Assembly: GCF_001665685.1 (NCBI RefSeq)
Contig: NZ_LZTB01000035.1
Location: forward strand, 1-64,000
Source: Mycobacterium sp. 852013-50091_SCH5140682
GTDB lineage: Bacteria; Actinomycetota; Actinomycetes; Mycobacteriales; Mycobacteriaceae
DNA length: 64,000 bases
Reading direction: 5' to 3'
Position numbers and translations under genes: made by a program. This document shows positions 56,147-64,000 of the stretch, one piece after another (positions within the stretch are counted from its first letter, which is position 1; each line of letters opens with the position of its first letter). The notes under the pieces were generated by a model, which did no database searches, was not told the DNA's origin, and worked only from the letters and a program-made list of their open reading frames with translations.

Positions 56147-57181
56147 TCAGCACCGCTCACGTATCCACACAGGCACAGTCTCGACTACCAGCTTGCCTGG
56201 AGGTCCAGATTCAAACGATCGGATGAAAGCACGTGGCAGCTCATGGAAACCGTGGACCACGGTCTCGATCTCTTTGAGAGTCCCTTCCCGGAGTAATCGT
56301 GAGAGTTCCTGGCGGGCCTTCGCCGCGCGGTTGAAGTAGTCAAGGACGATGAATCCCTGTACATGGGTGCGCTTACTGAGCAGCAGTCCGAAGTTTCGAG
56401 GCCCTGCGGGCCTTTGATCCATGTTGTATCCATCAATCAAGCCGCACAGGGCTATGCGGGCGTGGTTGTTGAGTCGATCGATGGTAGCTTCGAACATTGG
56501 GCCTCCGGAGTTCTCAAAGACGAGGTCGATCCCCTCCGGGGTGGCCTCGGCCAGTTGTTCTGCCCAGTTCGTCGCCTTACGGTCGACGACCTCATCCGCT
56601 CCGAGATCTTCGACGAGCATGCGGCACTTTTCTGGCCCGCCGGCAATGCCGACAACGCGGGCTCCTGCATGCTTGGCGAGCTGCACTGCGATGCTGCCGA
56701 CAGCACCTGAGGCTCCCGAGACCAAGACAGTCCGTCCGGCTTGAGGTTTGAGTATGTCGCATATACCTGCCCAGGCGGTGAGCCCTGTCATGCCAAGGAT
56801 TCCGAGCCAGCGCTGCAGCGGTACATCCGAATTCTCAGGGATACGTTCCCACTCAGGTCCCGGACCGGTGACCACGAAACGCTCTTGCCAGCCGACAAAA
56901 CCACGCACGAGATCTCCTGGCGAGAAACCACTATGGCGCGTGGAGATCACACGGGCGATTCCCAGCGCTCGCACCGGAGCGCCGATCTGCACAGGCGGCA
57001 GGTAGCTTGGACGGTCGTCGAGCCAACCGCGAATCGCTGGATCTATTGAGATAAAAAGGGTTTCGAACTCTACATCGCCGTCGCCGAGGTCTGGAAGTAC
57101 CGTCTCCACGAGGCGAAAATCCTCCTCGGCAACCGGCCCTTTCGGGCGGCGGGCCAGCACATACTGCAGGGTCTTCACCAC
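56147..57181 (-). CDS. MDR-family NADP-dependent oxidoreductase (2-alkenal reductase-like)
   Basis: A 344-residue zinc-free medium-chain reductase. VLARRPKGPVAEEDFRLVET and LFISIDPAIRGWLDDRPSY are typical of the leukotriene B4 dehydrogenase/curcumin reductase branch. The nucleotide motif is VLVSGASGAVGSIAVQLAKH. I start at GTG 57181, with GGAAGGAAG seven bases upstream; a reading from 57226 would precede this site. It reduces C=C bonds of enones or alkenals. Only minus-strand gene in the 50.5-64 kb stretch apart from none other, so it interrupts the array. Confidence 0.88.
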   Translation of the reverse strand: MVKTLQYVLARRPKGPVAEEDFRLVETVLPDLGDGDVEFETLFISIDPAIRGWLDDRPSYLPPVQIGAPVRALGIARVISTRHSGFSPGDLVRGFVGWQERFVVTGPGPEWERIPENSDVPLQRWLGILGMTGLTAWAGICDILKPQAGRTVLVSGASGAVGSIAVQLAKHAGARVVGIAGGPEKCRMLVEDLGADEVVDRKATNWAEQLAEATPEGIDLVFENSGGPMFEATIDRLNNHARIALCGLIDGYNMDQRPAGPRNFGLLLSKRTHVQGFIVLDYFNRAAKARQELSRLLREGTLKEIETVVHGFHELPRAFIRSFESGPPGKLVVETVPVWIRERC

Positions 57182-57442
57182 GTGGATCTTCCTTCCGTTT
57201 CCGGCTCGCGCGGCCGTCCATGCCACGGTAGAAACCGACGAAGCGGCGCGGCTTGGCTACATGCGCACGGAATTCGATTCCAGCGCTGCATCAAATATCG
57301 ACGTCGATCACGTCCATCGCCGTGCGCGGGGTGAAAGTGGGCGTACGCCTGAGCCCAAGACGTGCTCCCCATCACATTCATAGGTTCAATGTCGCGTGGC
57401 GTTCAGCCGAACCGCCACATCATTTGCAGAAGGAACTTCGCC

Positions 57443-58411
57443 ATGACTGGCCAGGCTTCGCTCAGTAACGTCCAAGTGGCCATCACGGTCGATGATTTCG
57501 TGTTGTGGGACGGTACGCCGCTTCCCGAAGGACATAGCTCACTCGACGTGACCCGCGCACTCGCCGAGGCGCTGACCGGTGCCGGCCAGAACGGTGTCTA
57601 CGGGTTCGCGCACACCTACAGCATCGCCAAGGACCCGGCCAGCTTGGCGTGCTGGAACGCGTGGCTGGAGGCCGGCCATCACCTGGGCAACCACACCCAT
57701 CAACACGCTCCACTGCGTTGGATGAGCGCTGACGACTTCTGTCGTGACGTTGACCAGGCCGAGCAGCTCATCGGCCCGCTTGTCGACCTAGCCCCCGAGC
57801 GCTACTTCCGCTACCCGATGGATATGTCTTCCGGCTCGGAGAGCAAACGGGGACAAGTCGAGGACTTCTTGCGCGACCACGGATATCGAAACGCACCCAT
57901 CACCTGCTGGTTCGGTGACTTCGTCTACATCGTGCCGTATCAGCGGTCCCTCATCACCGGAGATGTTGACGCACAAGCCAGGTTAGAAGACCTCCACGTC
58001 CAGGGCGCTATCCAAGGTCTGGAGACGCATGCCGCATCTGCCCGCGCCATGTTCGGCACCGACGTACCGCACATCTGGATGGTGCATGGCACGCCCCTGG
58101 CCGCACGCACTATCGGACGCATTGTCGAAGCGTACAAGCAGCGAGGTGTGCAATTCGTCAGCCTTGAGAAGGCTATGCAGCATCCCGTGAACTTCAGCAT
58201 GCCGCCCGTGCGGGACTCCTTCAGCAACCACCTTCAGCGCTATGCGATGGCGGCCGGCATCACGAAACCCGACCTCTCAGAAGAGCTTTTCAGCGAGATC
58301 CTGTTCAAGTGCCCGGTCAACGGGATGGACACCCTTCAGTACTACGACGAGAAAGTCCTCAAGCCGATCGCCGACCGGGTGGGATCACCCTACCTATGGG
58401 ACTGGTCGTAG
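57443..58411 (+). CDS. Polysaccharide-deacetylase (NodB) family protein, cytoplasmic
   Basis: A 322-residue carbohydrate-esterase-4 fold protein. The catalytic and metal Asp pair is in VAITVDDFVLWDG and the metal His pair in GHHLGNHTHQHAPLRW (H-x3-H). The third motif region is RYFRYPMDMSSGSESK. No signal peptide or membrane anchor, unlike cell-wall deacetylases, so a small-molecule amide such as an N-acyl or N-formyl compound is a more likely substrate. ATG 57443 follows AGAAGGAA. It is followed 50 bp later by an acyl-CoA ligase. Confidence 0.87.
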   Translation: MTGQASLSNVQVAITVDDFVLWDGTPLPEGHSSLDVTRALAEALTGAGQNGVYGFAHTYSIAKDPASLACWNAWLEAGHHLGNHTHQHAPLRWMSADDFCRDVDQAEQLIGPLVDLAPERYFRYPMDMSSGSESKRGQVEDFLRDHGYRNAPITCWFGDFVYIVPYQRSLITGDVDAQARLEDLHVQGAIQGLETHAASARAMFGTDVPHIWMVHGTPLAARTIGRIVEAYKQRGVQFVSLEKAMQHPVNFSMPPVRDSFSNHLQRYAMAAGITKPDLSEELFSEILFKCPVNGMDTLQYYDEKVLKPIADRVGSPYLWDWS

Positions 58412-58461
58412 TACAGGCGTTGCGTCGAGGACATCAGATCACCAGAAAGAGAAAGTAACTC

Positions 58462-59976
58462 GTGCTCAATCTCTCCGTCACACTCACCGACACTGCCCGG
58501 GAACGACCCTCGAGGACAGCGCTGATCGAAGGTACCCGCCGGATGACTTACCGTGAGGTTAACGCTGCAGCCAATCAGATCGCGGCGCTGTTGATTCGCC
58601 GTGGCGTCAATGCTGGCGATCGTGTAGCCATAAGTGTCCCGAATGTTCTCGAATTCCCTGTCATCTATTACGGGATCCTGAAGGCGGGCGCGGTCGTCGT
58701 ACCGATGAACACCATGCTGAAACGCGCCGAAGTCGCCTACCACCTTCGCGATTCGGGCGCACGTGCTTACTTCTTTGCCGAAAACTACCTGCCCGACGAT
58801 GCGTGGCGCGGCTTCAACGACGTGACCACATGCGAATTCTCCATCGCCATCAGCGACCTGGCCGAACTTCTCGACGAGGAGTCTCGCGAGGATGTGTTGG
58901 TCCCGACCGACGCGACCGACACTGCGGTCATCCTGTACACCAGCGGTACCACAGGCAAGCCCAAAGGTGCTGAGCTCACACACGCCAACCTCGTCCTGAA
59001 TGCGCTGACATGTCACCGCCTTTTCGACATCCTCGGTGAGTCGCAGTTGGTGGCACTACCGCTGTTTCACTCGTTCGCCCAAACTGTCCAGCTGAACGCC
59101 GGTATCAGCCAGGGTGGAACGCTCGTGTTATTGCCCCGATTCGATGCCGGTACCGCATTGAACCTGATCCGCGATCATCAGATCACGGTGTTCGCCGGCG
59201 TACCCACCATGTATTGGGCGCTGCTGGGCGCAGCCGCAAACCGCGACGACATCACCGCACTGGGCAGGCAGCTCAAAGTGGCCATGTCCGGTGGCGCCGC
59301 GCTCCCCGTCGAGCTTCTCAAGCGATTCGAGACCGTCTTCGGGGTTGGCATCCGCGAAGGATACGGGTTGTCCGAGACAAGCCCGGTGGTGGCTTTCAAT
59401 CGACTCGACCGACCCAGCCGCCCCGGCTCCATCGGGATGCCAGTGTGGGGAGTCGAACTCGCGCTGCTCGGTCCCGACGGCCAGCACTGCGGTCCTGGCG
59501 ATCGCGGTGAACTCGTCGTCCGCGGGCACAACGTCATGAAGGGATACATCGGCCGCCCTGACGCGACCGATGAGGCCATCGATTCTGCCGGCTGGTTTCA
59601 CACCGGCGATATTGCCACTCGCGACGAAGACAACTTTTTCTACATCGTGGATCGCGCCAAAGATCTCATCGTGCGCGGCGGGTTCAATGTCTACCCCCGC
59701 GAGGTCGAGGAGACCCTGATGACTCATTCCGACATCACCCTCGCCGCGGTGGTGGGGATTGCCGATGAACGCGTCGGCGAAGAGATCAAAGCCTTCGTGA
59801 TCACGCGACCGGGCACGACACTAGCCGAATCTGAAGTCATCGCGTGGTGCCGGGACCGCCTGGCCGTATACAAATGCCCACGCACAGTTCAGTTTTGCCA
59901 CGAGCTTCCGCTCAACGCCACGGGCAAGGTCCTCAAACAACAGCTCAAAAACGCGAGCAGCGCAGCCATCGCATAG
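58462..59976 (+). CDS. Acyl-CoA ligase (AMP-forming, fatty-acid or aromatic acid)
   Basis: A 504-residue ANL-superfamily enzyme. The phosphate-binding loop is VILYTSGTTGKPKGAELTHA, the adenine region EGYGLSETSPVVAFN, the hinge motif GWFHTGDIATRDEDNFFYIV, and the C-terminal catalytic lysine is in LPLNATGKVLKQQL. GTG start. It activates a carboxylic acid to its CoA thioester. Cotranscription with the NodB-type gene is likely from the short gap. Confidence 0.92.
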   Translation: MLNLSVTLTDTARERPSRTALIEGTRRMTYREVNAAANQIAALLIRRGVNAGDRVAISVPNVLEFPVIYYGILKAGAVVVPMNTMLKRAEVAYHLRDSGARAYFFAENYLPDDAWRGFNDVTTCEFSIAISDLAELLDEESREDVLVPTDATDTAVILYTSGTTGKPKGAELTHANLVLNALTCHRLFDILGESQLVALPLFHSFAQTVQLNAGISQGGTLVLLPRFDAGTALNLIRDHQITVFAGVPTMYWALLGAAANRDDITALGRQLKVAMSGGAALPVELLKRFETVFGVGIREGYGLSETSPVVAFNRLDRPSRPGSIGMPVWGVELALLGPDGQHCGPGDRGELVVRGHNVMKGYIGRPDATDEAIDSAGWFHTGDIATRDEDNFFYIVDRAKDLIVRGGFNVYPREVEETLMTHSDITLAAVVGIADERVGEEIKAFVITRPGTTLAESEVIAWCRDRLAVYKCPRTVQFCHELPLNATGKVLKQQLKNASSAAIA

Positions 59977-60226
59977 TCGGGTAACGGGTTAACAACACTG
60001 CGCCACCGCACTTTTCCCAAATATCACCACGGTCCGGACGGACACCACCTGTCCGGGGTTTCCGATCGGCGCCCGAACCACCGCACCACGGCGATGAGCG
60101 CCGTATCACGTCGTTCACGCCCGCCATCGCAGCAGGCGCCTCAACCGCAGGCCGAGCGATCCGACTGCAGGCTGCGCTTCTTCCCGAGTTTCCTGACTTC
60201 AGTCCTCAATCCCCGGAGCAGCCAAC

Positions 60227-61630
60227 ATGACTCATCTCACGCCCGAACGCACTGCCACACCGCTGTCCGGGTCCCAATCCGTTGTGGTGTCAGGTTCGGT
60301 GCGTACTCACGTGACGCGTTGGTTGGTACGCATGCTCGGGTTGGCCGTCACGATCATCGTGCTCGCGGTCTGCGGATCGGCAATGCCGCCGGTCGTGCGT
60401 GCAGACGAAACTGCTTATCTCCCGTTCTACACCCCACCTAGTCCGCTCCCGCCCGGCCGGCCAGGCGACCTCATCCGCACCGAACCGTCGCGGCTGGTGC
60501 TCGAACCGTCCGGGCAACTCGGAGCGTTTGTCGGCACAGGAACGCGGATCATGTACCGCAGCACCGACGCCCAAGGACAGCCAGTGGCGGTGACTGGCAC
60601 CTATATAGAACCCGACGTCCCCTGGCCGGGCATCGGCCCCCGTCCCCTTCTCGCGTATGCGGTCATGGGCTTTGGCATGGGCGAGCAGTGTGCACCGTCG
60701 CGCATGTTCAATCAGGGCATCCACGCCTCTTTGCAGACCGGTTTTGATGTCATGTTCAACCTGGAGGAGGGTTGGGTCGCGACCCTGCTGGCGCGTGGCT
60801 TCGCCATCGTCATCACTGACGGTGTCGGGGTGGGTATCCATGACTCTGGGTCCCCGCAATTCCTCAACCGCAACGCTGGCGGAGCTGCACTCATAGACGC
60901 TGCCCGCGCTGCAATGAAGTTGCCCGACACGTCCCTGGACCCGCACGGCCCTGTCGCTTTTTGGGGATGGCTCGCAGGCGCACACGCGGCGCTGTCAGCG
61001 GCCGAATTGGCCGCGAGCTACGGGCCCGAGTTGCACGTCGTGGGCACGTACGCGGCTGCGGCACCAACGGATATCGCAGCAGTCCTGCCCGCCATGGACG
61101 GCAACTTCTTGGCCGGTGTTCTCGGCTACGTCCTGCGAGGGATCATGGCGTCCTATCCTGCGACAGAGCGGCCCATCTGGGATGCGCTCACCCCGCGCGG
61201 AGTGGAAATGCTGGCCAATACCGGCCGTCAATGCCTGCTGCAGACCGGTGTCGACTACATGTTTCGGCATATCCAGTTTTGGTTCAAACAGGACATCTTC
61301 GCCACCGCTGCCGCAGAACCCTTCAAGTCCCTGCTGTGGGCTCAGCGGATCGGCAACGTTAAACCCACCGGCCCTGTGTATCTGACGCACAATCGGTGGG
61401 ATCCCTTTGATCCGTACTCTGCCGTAGAACAGACCGCGGCCGACTGGTGCGCGATGGGCGCCGACGTAACGCTGTGGACGAATGAACAGCCACCGCTGTT
61501 CAACAAGTTGGACGTCAATTCCATGCTGCCCGTCTTTGTCGACGGAGAGCGAAGCATGAGCTGGATCGCCGACCGGTTCAATGGGATACCTAGCGCGCCC
61601 AACTGCGGGCAGATTCCGGCTCCGGCCTGA
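60227..61630 (+). CDS. LIP-family secreted lipase with altered nucleophile elbow
   Basis: A 467-residue exported protein. After a polar start a membrane/signal segment (MLGLAVTIIVLAVCGSAMPP) ends near an Ala-Asp cleavage region. The mature protein matches secretory triacylglycerol lipases (LIP family): TGTYIEPDVPWPG, AIVITDGVGVG, PVAFWGWLAGAHAALSAAEL and FGMGEQCAPSR. The nucleophile elbow, normally GWSQGG, reads Gly247-Trp248-Leu249-Ala250-Gly251, so the serine is absent. One base gained before and one lost after the motif would explain it. HNRWDPFDPYSAVEQTAADW replaces the usual DxxVP acid region. Catalysis is doubtful unless these are sequence errors. Confidence 0.85.
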   Translation: MTHLTPERTATPLSGSQSVVVSGSVRTHVTRWLVRMLGLAVTIIVLAVCGSAMPPVVRADETAYLPFYTPPSPLPPGRPGDLIRTEPSRLVLEPSGQLGAFVGTGTRIMYRSTDAQGQPVAVTGTYIEPDVPWPGIGPRPLLAYAVMGFGMGEQCAPSRMFNQGIHASLQTGFDVMFNLEEGWVATLLARGFAIVITDGVGVGIHDSGSPQFLNRNAGGAALIDAARAAMKLPDTSLDPHGPVAFWGWLAGAHAALSAAELAASYGPELHVVGTYAAAAPTDIAAVLPAMDGNFLAGVLGYVLRGIMASYPATERPIWDALTPRGVEMLANTGRQCLLQTGVDYMFRHIQFWFKQDIFATAAAEPFKSLLWAQRIGNVKPTGPVYLTHNRWDPFDPYSAVEQTAADWCAMGADVTLWTNEQPPLFNKLDVNSMLPVFVDGERSMSWIADRFNGIPSAPNCGQIPAPA

Positions 61631-61648
61631 CATGTGACGTCTGCCGCT

Positions 61649-61691
61649 GCCCGGTTGCGAACTCGCCCGAACGGCCGCACCGCAACCGGGC
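61649..61691 (+). terminator. Terminator-like hairpin after LIP lipase gene
   Basis: GCCCGGTTGCG (61649-61659) and its exact complement CGCAACCGGGC (61681-61691), separated by 21 bases, beginning 18 bases after the lipase stop. No U-tract. Confidence 0.65.
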
Positions 61692-61861
61692 GAATGCAGT
61701 TCGCTACGACGTTGGCCATGCGTACAGCGAAAGGTACGCTGCGCATATAGCCAAGACGTGTTCTAGGTCACATTTCTACAGTGACTGCGCTGCCGCCAAA
61801 CCTGCCCAGCGCAGCCCGCTTGGCGACAGGCAGAGGCACCACGAGGAAGCGACGTTCCGAC

Positions 61862-62803
61862 ATGAGTTACATCGTGCAGACCCTAAGTACCCAGGATCTG
61901 GGCGCCAAGGATCGCAGCGACTGGTGGCGAGACCGCGTGTCAGAGATTCACTGTCCGATGTCCTTCGCGCTGGCCGTTGACTACTCCGGCCGGATCGAAT
62001 ACCAGCAGTCGGGTCGCTATCGACTCGTCCGTTGGTGGGGTGACGCTGAAGCACTGACTCGAGATACCACCCAGATACGGCGATCTCCGCACGGATCTTA
62101 CGAGTTGCTCATCCCTGTCCATGGTCATCTGCGGCTCGCCCAAGGGGACAGCGACATCGTCGCGGTGCCACACACGATGACGCTCACCTCGCTGGATGCT
62201 GCGATGGATATGCGACATGGCGACAATGTCTCGGCGGTAGCCCTTGTCATTCCACGAGATCACCTTGACTCTCGACTGGCGCAGCCGACCAATGATCGTC
62301 CGATATCGCTTGATGCGAGGCGCGGGCTCGGCCGGATCGTCGTCGATCAGCTACGCACGATCCGTGGCGAGCGCGATCAGCTGGACGGCTTCCAGTTCGA
62401 CGCAGTCATGGACCGGATCGTCGACCTCATCGCCATCGCCTACAACGATCTCAGCGCACCGCTGGACGATGTTCCCACCGACGCACTAGTCGATTCAATC
62501 CGCCGCTATGTGCGCAGCAACGCACACGATCCGGCGCTGACCGGCGCAGGTATCGCCGCAGGCTTGGGCTGGTCACTGCGCCATATTCAGAACCAACTGC
62601 AACGCGTGGGCACCACACCCTCGGACCTGATCCGCGAGGAGCGGCTCGCACTGGCGCGACTTCGCCTTCAGGATCCCGGATGGCGGGCACAGAGCATCAC
62701 CCAGATCGCCTTCTCCTCAGGATTCGGCGACCTGAGCACCTTCAGCAACGCCTACCACCGCAGCTTCGGAGAACGACCATCAGACACCCGCACATCTCAC
62801 TGA
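61862..62803 (+). CDS. AraC-family transcriptional regulator
   Basis: A 313-residue regulator. The N-terminal 180 residues match the AraC-binding-like ligand domain (DWWRDRVSEIHCPMSFALAV). The C-terminal double helix-turn-helix reads GAGIAAGLGWSLRHIQNQLQ and ITQIAFSSGFGDLSTFSNAY with the family ending YHRSFGERPSD. ATG 61862 is preferred (GAGGAAG upstream); a GTG 27 codons earlier is possible. It probably activates the SDR and thiolase genes that follow. Confidence 0.9.
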   Translation: MSYIVQTLSTQDLGAKDRSDWWRDRVSEIHCPMSFALAVDYSGRIEYQQSGRYRLVRWWGDAEALTRDTTQIRRSPHGSYELLIPVHGHLRLAQGDSDIVAVPHTMTLTSLDAAMDMRHGDNVSAVALVIPRDHLDSRLAQPTNDRPISLDARRGLGRIVVDQLRTIRGERDQLDGFQFDAVMDRIVDLIAIAYNDLSAPLDDVPTDALVDSIRRYVRSNAHDPALTGAGIAAGLGWSLRHIQNQLQRVGTTPSDLIREERLALARLRLQDPGWRAQSITQIAFSSGFGDLSTFSNAYHRSFGERPSDTRTSH

Positions 62804-62899
62804 ACTATCCTGCCCGCGTTGGTTAAATACCGCGCGCACAACAACATACGTGCGCAAGGCTCCAAGCTAGTACGCCGCACCATCTCTTAGCGTCGAAGC

Positions 62900-63730
62900 A
62901 TGGAACCTACAACTCATCCTCTCGCCGATAACGACACCCTGTTCTCTGTCAGCGGCCGCATAGCCGTGGTGACCGGAGGATCCCGAGGAATCGGCGCCAT
63001 GATCGCCCGCGGGCTGGTCACCGACGGTGCCGATGTGATCATCACCAGCCGTAAAGTCGAACAGTGCCGCGCAACTGCCCACCAGATCAATAGCGAGGCA
63101 GAGACTCTCGGAGGTTCAGGCCGCTGTAGCTACATCAGCGCCGATCTCTCGACGCCAACCGGCGTCGAACATCTAGTCAACTCGGTCAACGATCGCCACG
63201 AGCACATCGACATCCTGGTCAACAACGCCGGCACCACGTGGGGAGCACCCCTGGAGGATTACCCAATCGCCGGCTGGAGCAAGGTCCTGAACACCAACCT
63301 AGTCTCCCCATTCAGCATCATCGTCGGCCTACTCCCGTTGCTGCGCAAAGGCGCCAACGCGGAGCATCCCGCCAGAATCATCAACATCGGCAGCGTCGAC
63401 GGGCTGGTCGCACCGCGGTGGGAGAACTACTCCTACAGCGCCAGCAAGGCGGGCCTGCATATGCTCACCCGCCATCTAGCCGGCCGCCTGGCACCAGACA
63501 GCATCACGGTCAACGCCATCGCCCCCGGGCCGTTCCTCACCGACATGCTCAGCCACGTCGCGGCCGACCCCGCGCAGGAAGACGAGCTGCTCAACACCGT
63601 CCCCCTCGGCCGCTACGGCCAAGCCGGCGACATCGTCGGCGCCGTCAGATTCCTCTCCTCAACAGCCGGGGCGTTCGTCACCGCAGCTGTACTTCCGGTC
63701 GACGGCGGATTCAGCGGCGCCACGAACTGA
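62900..63730 (+). CDS. Short-chain dehydrogenase/reductase (classical SDR)
   Basis: A 276-residue classical SDR. Cofactor motif AVVTGGSRGIGAMIARGLVT, DILVNNAGTTWGAPLEDYPI, catalytic Ser in INIGSVDGLVAPRWENYSYS, and Tyr/Lys in YSYSASKAGLHMLTR. The SRK after beta-2 suggests NADPH. It ends LPVDGGFSGATN. Likely a 3-oxoacyl or keto-acid reductase paired with the following thiolase. Confidence 0.92.
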   Translation: MEPTTHPLADNDTLFSVSGRIAVVTGGSRGIGAMIARGLVTDGADVIITSRKVEQCRATAHQINSEAETLGGSGRCSYISADLSTPTGVEHLVNSVNDRHEHIDILVNNAGTTWGAPLEDYPIAGWSKVLNTNLVSPFSIIVGLLPLLRKGANAEHPARIINIGSVDGLVAPRWENYSYSASKAGLHMLTRHLAGRLAPDSITVNAIAPGPFLTDMLSHVAADPAQEDELLNTVPLGRYGQAGDIVGAVRFLSSTAGAFVTAAVLPVDGGFSGATN

Positions 63731-63777
63731 ACCCGCATCCCGACAGCACACATCACCAACGCCACAGGAGGACCCGC

Positions 63778-64000
63778 ATGCCCGAAGCCGTCATCGTCTC
63801 CACTGCCCGAACCCCGATCGGCCGCGCCGTCAAAGGATCCCTCAAAGACCTTCGCGCCGACGACCTCGCGGCACACGCAGTGCACGCCGCATTGGCCAAA
63901 GTCCCCGAACTCGATCCGACCCAGATCGACGACCTTATGCTCGGTGTCGGCCAACCGGCAGGCGAATCCGGAAACAACCTAGGCCGAGCCGTAGCCGTCT
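63778..64000 (+). CDS. Thiolase (acetyl-CoA acetyltransferase), cut by window end
   Basis: The first 74 codons of a thiolase; the gene runs past the window. The N-terminus AVIVSTARTPIGRAVKGSLK and LMLGVGQPAGESGNNLGRAV are typical, and no active-site cysteine is within range yet. ATG 63778 has AGGAGG eight bases upstream. Follows the SDR by 47 bp and should be in its operon. Confidence 0.9.
   Translation, partial: MPEAVIVSTARTPIGRAVKGSLKDLRADDLAAHAVHAALAKVPELDPTQIDDLMLGVGQPAGESGNNLGRAVAV

Noticed and set aside
1..64000. CRISPR arrays, tRNA or rRNA genes, prophage or insertion sequences
   Set aside because: No regularly spaced repeats, cloverleaf sequence, rRNA stretch, transposase or integrase was seen on reading through.

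Overview
The window is high-GC actinobacterial DNA, most likely from a fast-growing environmental mycobacterium (Mycobacterium/Mycolicibacterium type). The signs are a close match to the mycothiol-dependent formaldehyde dehydrogenase MscR, a GAF-ANTAR regulator, DUF202 pairs, a LIP-family secreted lipase, many oxidoreductases and lipid enzymes, and frequent GTG starts. No rRNA, tRNA, insertion sequence, phage gene or CRISPR array was seen. The first bases are an artefact: positions 7-39 are the Illumina Nextera adapter, so the window begins at a contig end.

Layout. 0.4-4.1 kb: two APC-superfamily permeases on the minus strand. 4.7-9.3 kb: a small secreted protein, a GAF-ANTAR antiterminator, a DUF4239 membrane protein, a covalent-flavin oxidase and a small orphan gene. 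9.8-15.4 kb: LysR regulator, MFS transporter, arylsulfatase and two DUF202 membrane proteins, a plausible sulfate-ester scavenging unit. 15.5-32.3 kb: a catabolic block whose transcription units share a 16-bp inverted repeat (four copies, core CAGTCATNYGACTG). It encodes two Rieske fusion enzymes (Rieske-glutamate synthase domain and Rieske-ThDP enzyme), a large LAL-type LuxR regulator, an alpha/beta hydrolase with a Cys nucleophile, a 6-PGDH-like dehydrogenase, a decayed MaoC hydratase, an NmrA protein, a VOC-domain lipoprotein, an amidohydrolase-2 protein, a flavin monooxygenase and a three-subunit molybdenum hydroxylase. The enzyme set suggests breakdown of an aromatic or N-heteroaromatic compound under LuxR control.

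32.8-34.1 kb: two unrecognised genes ending at a strong hairpin. 34.2-43.6 kb: a minus-strand operon (Rieske ferredoxin, ferredoxin reductase, Rieske oxygenase, DgcA/StcD-like flavoprotein, MscR) diverging from an APC permease with a UspA-like tail and a tandem Usp protein. This looks like uptake and oxidative N-demethylation of a betaine or N-methyl amino acid, with MscR removing the formaldehyde. 43.7-50.4 kb: GDSL lipoprotein, a ketone-body module (ScoA, ScoB, thiolase) with divergent IclR regulator and a perfect 10-bp inverted repeat, and an ABC-F protein.

50.5-64 kb: GNAT and DUF2834 proteins, then a mixed accessory stretch: HD protein of cyanamide-hydratase type, two Rid-family proteins, an epimerase, an isonitrile-hydratase-like DJ-1 protein, MDR reductase, NodB-type deacetylase, acyl-CoA ligase, a LIP lipase with an altered nucleophile elbow, AraC regulator, SDR, and the start of a thiolase cut by the window edge. 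The best candidates for something new are the LuxR/CAGTCA regulon with its Rieske fusions and the isonitrile/cyanamide-hydratase neighbourhood.
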